NCBI GenBank assembly: GCA_038503075.1
Contig: JBCAML010000003.1
Span: forward strand, 372,001 to 436,000
Reading direction: 5' to 3'
Length of the DNA stretch: 64,000 nucleotides
Origin: Gyromitra esculenta
Lineage: Eukaryota > Ascomycota > Pezizomycetes > Pezizales > Discinaceae
The stretch's first letter is position 1, and every line of letters starts with the position of its first letter. This document shows, one piece after another, positions 61,098 to 64,000 of this stretch. The translations under genes were made by a program, and so were the position numbers. Under the pieces are notes generated by a model that saw nothing but the letters and a program-made list of their open reading frames with translations, did no database searches and was not told the DNA's origin.

Positions 61098-64000
61098 ATG
61101 GATGGACAAGGTTCACGGCCTCGTCAAGGCGGCGGCGGAGCCACCAACAACTACGGTGGATACGATTATGGCGAGAGGGCTGGATACGGGGGAGGGGACA
61201 GACGGAGAAACGATCGCGAGGCAGAAAGACCTGGTGGCTACGGTGGCTACGGAGGTAGTGATTATGGTCGAGATACCCGACAGCCTCCATCAAGGTCACA
61301 GCAACGGGAATTGGCGCCCAGTAGTACGGAGCAAGGATATCGCAGGGACAGGAGTCGCGAAAGAGACAGAAGCCGTGAAAGAGACCCATCGTCTCGCGGC
61401 GCGCCTAGACAGAACGGTGTAAAGAACTACGGGCCAGGGACTAGGAAGCTGGAGGGTGAGAAGAAATGCGATATCTCAATTGATTTTTATGTGTAAGGCT
61501 AGGAATACTAAAGCTAGCTTTGGGATTAGATATTTTAAGCATCATCGAGAAAGATTGGGATTTTATGACCCTCGACAGTTGCGTTCCAGTTAAAGTGGCC
61601 TTGCAATTGATGGATACTAGCTCGCTGGGAAGGGCATACCAGTATGATGCTTTCCGGCAAACAAATTCTGAACTTCAATATGCCTTGCAAGCGATCGTGA
61701 ACGGTGGGGCTGCATTTCGTATATTAGGGTAAAAATACGTTCTAAATTCACTTCTAGATCATCATCAGGGTTTCAATAGCTCTATAGGAACATTCCACAG
61801 CATAATGAGAAGCATTACTACATCTCAAGGGAAAGTTAGGACTCTTAGAGAGTCTCTTATTCAAGCAAAGTCCGATCTTTCGACATCGAAACCGGAAGTG
61901 AAGCATATGGTTGATACATCGCAAAAATACGATACCATGCTAAGAACACTATCTTTAATGTCCGTTCTTCCCCTATTCTACCTGTATACGTGGTAGGTCC
62001 TCTCTTAAAGCTGAATCTGATATTGACTGCTTGAAAAGCGAGCAGCTCAACGGCGTTCCAGAAAGACTAGAAGCACGAATATCCGAGAAGAGATTTCTCA
62101 CTGCTGTTGAAGTCTTGTCTGATGCACTTAAGGTTATAAACCAACCAGAGATGATGGAAATCGGTGCTTTGTCCGACCTAAGAACATATTTAGGCAGCCA
62201 GGAATCGGTAATATGCCTTGCCAAACCATACCTAAGGCCCTCTAACACAATCACTAGTCTTTAGCCGACATTTTGATCGAAGAACTGCACAACCATCTGT
62301 ATCTTAAGTCTCTGTATTGCGTGGACCGGTGGAGGCCATATTCTCCCCATCAAAAAGATTGTAAGGTCTTTCGTAAGCCTTTACAGGTTATAAACTAATA
62401 AGATTAAGTATCCGGCGAAGACAGCACTGGGATTAGTGATAAGAGGTTTTCTACCCCAGGTTTGGCCCATCACCCTAAATCTTCATTCTTCTCTAATGGC
62501 AAAAAGCACTCTTGATAAAATCGGGGAAGAGACCATTTCACCAATTTATTGACTCGAACGATTTTACTAAACCTGTGAGTTCCTAAGACAGTTTCTCTCT
62601 TCGTATCTTGTTAACACCCTTAGATGATTGAAGACGCAAATGCAAACAAGAATCCCGAGGCTGATAGTATCTACTATATTCGTCTCCTCCTGGAAGCTCT
62701 TAACAATCTTGGTCATCTTTCCAACGCTGTCGGAACGGTTAATCAGCGTCTCCCAGTAGAACTTTTTAAGCTAGTTGATAGGACAAATAATGAGGTCGAT
62801 CAAAGGCATCCAAGTTCCCTAACTGGAGTAGCAAGGGCAGCTGGGGCCTTTGGCAAGACCATGGACCTCGGTTTGAGCGAGAACGACGTTCGTGTTACTG
62901 TAATACACGATCTGCTTTGGACACTATATTCAAAGTTTGCAGCGGTTATGGAAGGCCACAGAGTAATATATGACGTAGTCAAAGGTATTAGCAAGAGGGA
63001 TGGATCGGAGGATGCAGCCTCTTTGACAAATGGGTTTATGGAGGTTTGGCAGCTGATACAAAGTGAAGTAATGTTTATCTTGCTACCTCACTGAAACAAT
63101 CTACTAATTGGTATAGATGCGATCTTTGCTTCATGATTATCTAACTATGACTGACAGCCGGAGCGTGGCAAGTGCGCCGAAGGGCCCTAATATTAATAAT
63201 GTTATCACTGCTAGGCCTCCTCGAGACAAAAATAAGGTGATGGGTCACGTTTCCAATTACGCCTTTTCCGACTAATTTTTTATTAGATATTATTCAAATT
63301 GGCCAACACGGATAACGCCTCTTTACTCATGAAAGCGGATCAGGACGATCTGGAGTCAATATTGAAAGCTTCTGTGCCTGGTCTTGTGTCCGAGTCTCTT
63401 CGGCCCGCAACTACTTCCACGGATGTCCATACATCTTCCGATGGTGCTGCAACTGGCCATAAACTTCTCATCGAGCCCAGTGTCTTCAACATGGGCTTTT
63501 TACTTCCTCCATCGCTCGCTTTCCTAAATCGCATCAAGGAGATTGTTCCGGCTGGGTAATCATCTTTCTTCAAACGGCTTACCTCTATACTGACAGAAAA
63601 TAGTTCGGGGATCGTTCTTAGTACTTTGACTTCCTTTTTGGACGATTTCTTAGTTAATGTATTTCACCCATCATTAGAGGATACGATCCGCGACCTCTTC
63701 AATCAGACGACTAGCGATCTGGATGCTTTTCATCAAGATCCTCAGTGGGCAACTGTCGCAAAGAAGCCGGTCATGAAAGGCGCCATTTCATTCTTTGGCT
63801 TGATTACTGCCTTATGTAAAATGCTCGATACTATCCCACCAGACCAAGCGTTCGGCCAATTGACAATAGATCTATTGGATTCTTACTATAATAAGTGTTT
63901 GGAATGGTATAAAGGTTTGTGTTTGCTGGCCTTTTTGTGTGTGAATTGCATAACTTGTGCTAAACATTAATTTGGTGGTTAGAGCTTGTTTCCAGGCATC
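61098..64000 (+). CDS. SEC8: Exocyst complex subunit Sec8 (5' part, runs off window)
   Basis: Subunit of the exocyst tethering complex for secretory vesicles at the plasma membrane. Exons: 61098-61455, 61530-61703, 61758-61959, 62039-62207, 62258-62360, 62507-62574, 62624-63067, 63117-63236, 63287-63555, 63604-63914 and 63983 to beyond 64000; about 745 residues are visible of roughly 1,000-1,100. The first ~120 residues are Gly/Arg-rich and disordered with SRERDRSRERD repeats. Family core: IIEKDWDFM, VKVALQLMDTSSLGRA, HHQGFNSSIGTFHSIM, IEQLNGVPERLEARISEKRF, ADILIEELHNHLYLKS, NPEADSIYYIRLLLEALNNLG, QRLPVELFKLVDRTNNEVDQRHPSSL, FLDDFLVNVFHPSLEDTIRDLF. The exon 5/6 junction is the least certain; I used donor GTAAGG at 62361 and the acceptor at 62506. 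Truncated on the right only by the window edge. Confidence 0.93.

Overview
The window is nuclear DNA of a filamentous ascomycete (Pezizomycotina). Genes are monocistronic, with many short introns (about 47-140 nt) carrying CTAAC/CTAAT-type branch sites. The gene set is fungal: bifunctional ADE5,7, fungal tRNA ligase, ENA-type sodium ATPase, single-chain urease and MDN1. AT-rich gene-poor spacers and small hairpin transposons lie between gene blocks. I cannot place it more precisely than class level; the loose spacing would fit Pezizomycetes, but that is a guess.

Layout. 0.1-6.8 kb is compact and GC-rich: ADE5,7 (-) divergent from GET4 (+), then a small unknown gene (-) divergent from RAI1 (+). 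Urease (+) follows at 7.5-10.4 kb behind a GATA-site cluster. 10.4-12.9 kb is non-coding and holds a diverged tandem duplication of about 573 bp period. THR4 (-, 12.9-14.6 kb) and MCR1 (-, 17.9-19.4 kb) flank a 3.3 kb spacer. MDN1/midasin (-) fills 20.0-35.5 kb, followed by the SQT1/AAMP WD40 gene (-) and tRNA ligase TRL1 (+, intronless). A 5.6 kb AT-rich spacer (41.7-47.4 kb) has a hairpin element and a decayed coding relic. Then come an HpcH/HpaI aldolase (+), a tRNA-like pol III promoter motif (-), ENA P-type ATPase (-), a Golgi pH regulator (+), a 2.9 kb spacer, and SEC8 (+), which runs off the right edge.

The genes do not form a cluster or pathway. They are core housekeeping functions: purine and threonine biosynthesis, tail-anchored protein insertion, RNA quality control, ribosome assembly (MDN1 and SQT1, adjacent, both act on the 60S pathway), tRNA splicing, ion transport, Golgi and exocyst. 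Urease and the aldolase are catabolic.

I reconstructed exons by hand. For every complete gene except MDN1 the exon lengths sum to an exact open frame. The most notable signals are two microexons (8 nt in RAI1, 6 nt in ENA), two GC-AG introns, an unresolved frame break in MDN1, several TA-flanked hairpin (MITE-like) elements including one inside an MCR1 intron, a C-rich tract just after the 5' splice site in introns of one gene group, and strong over-representation of the palindrome TACATGTA in spacers only. I see no CRISPR array, no rRNA and no convincing functional tRNA gene.
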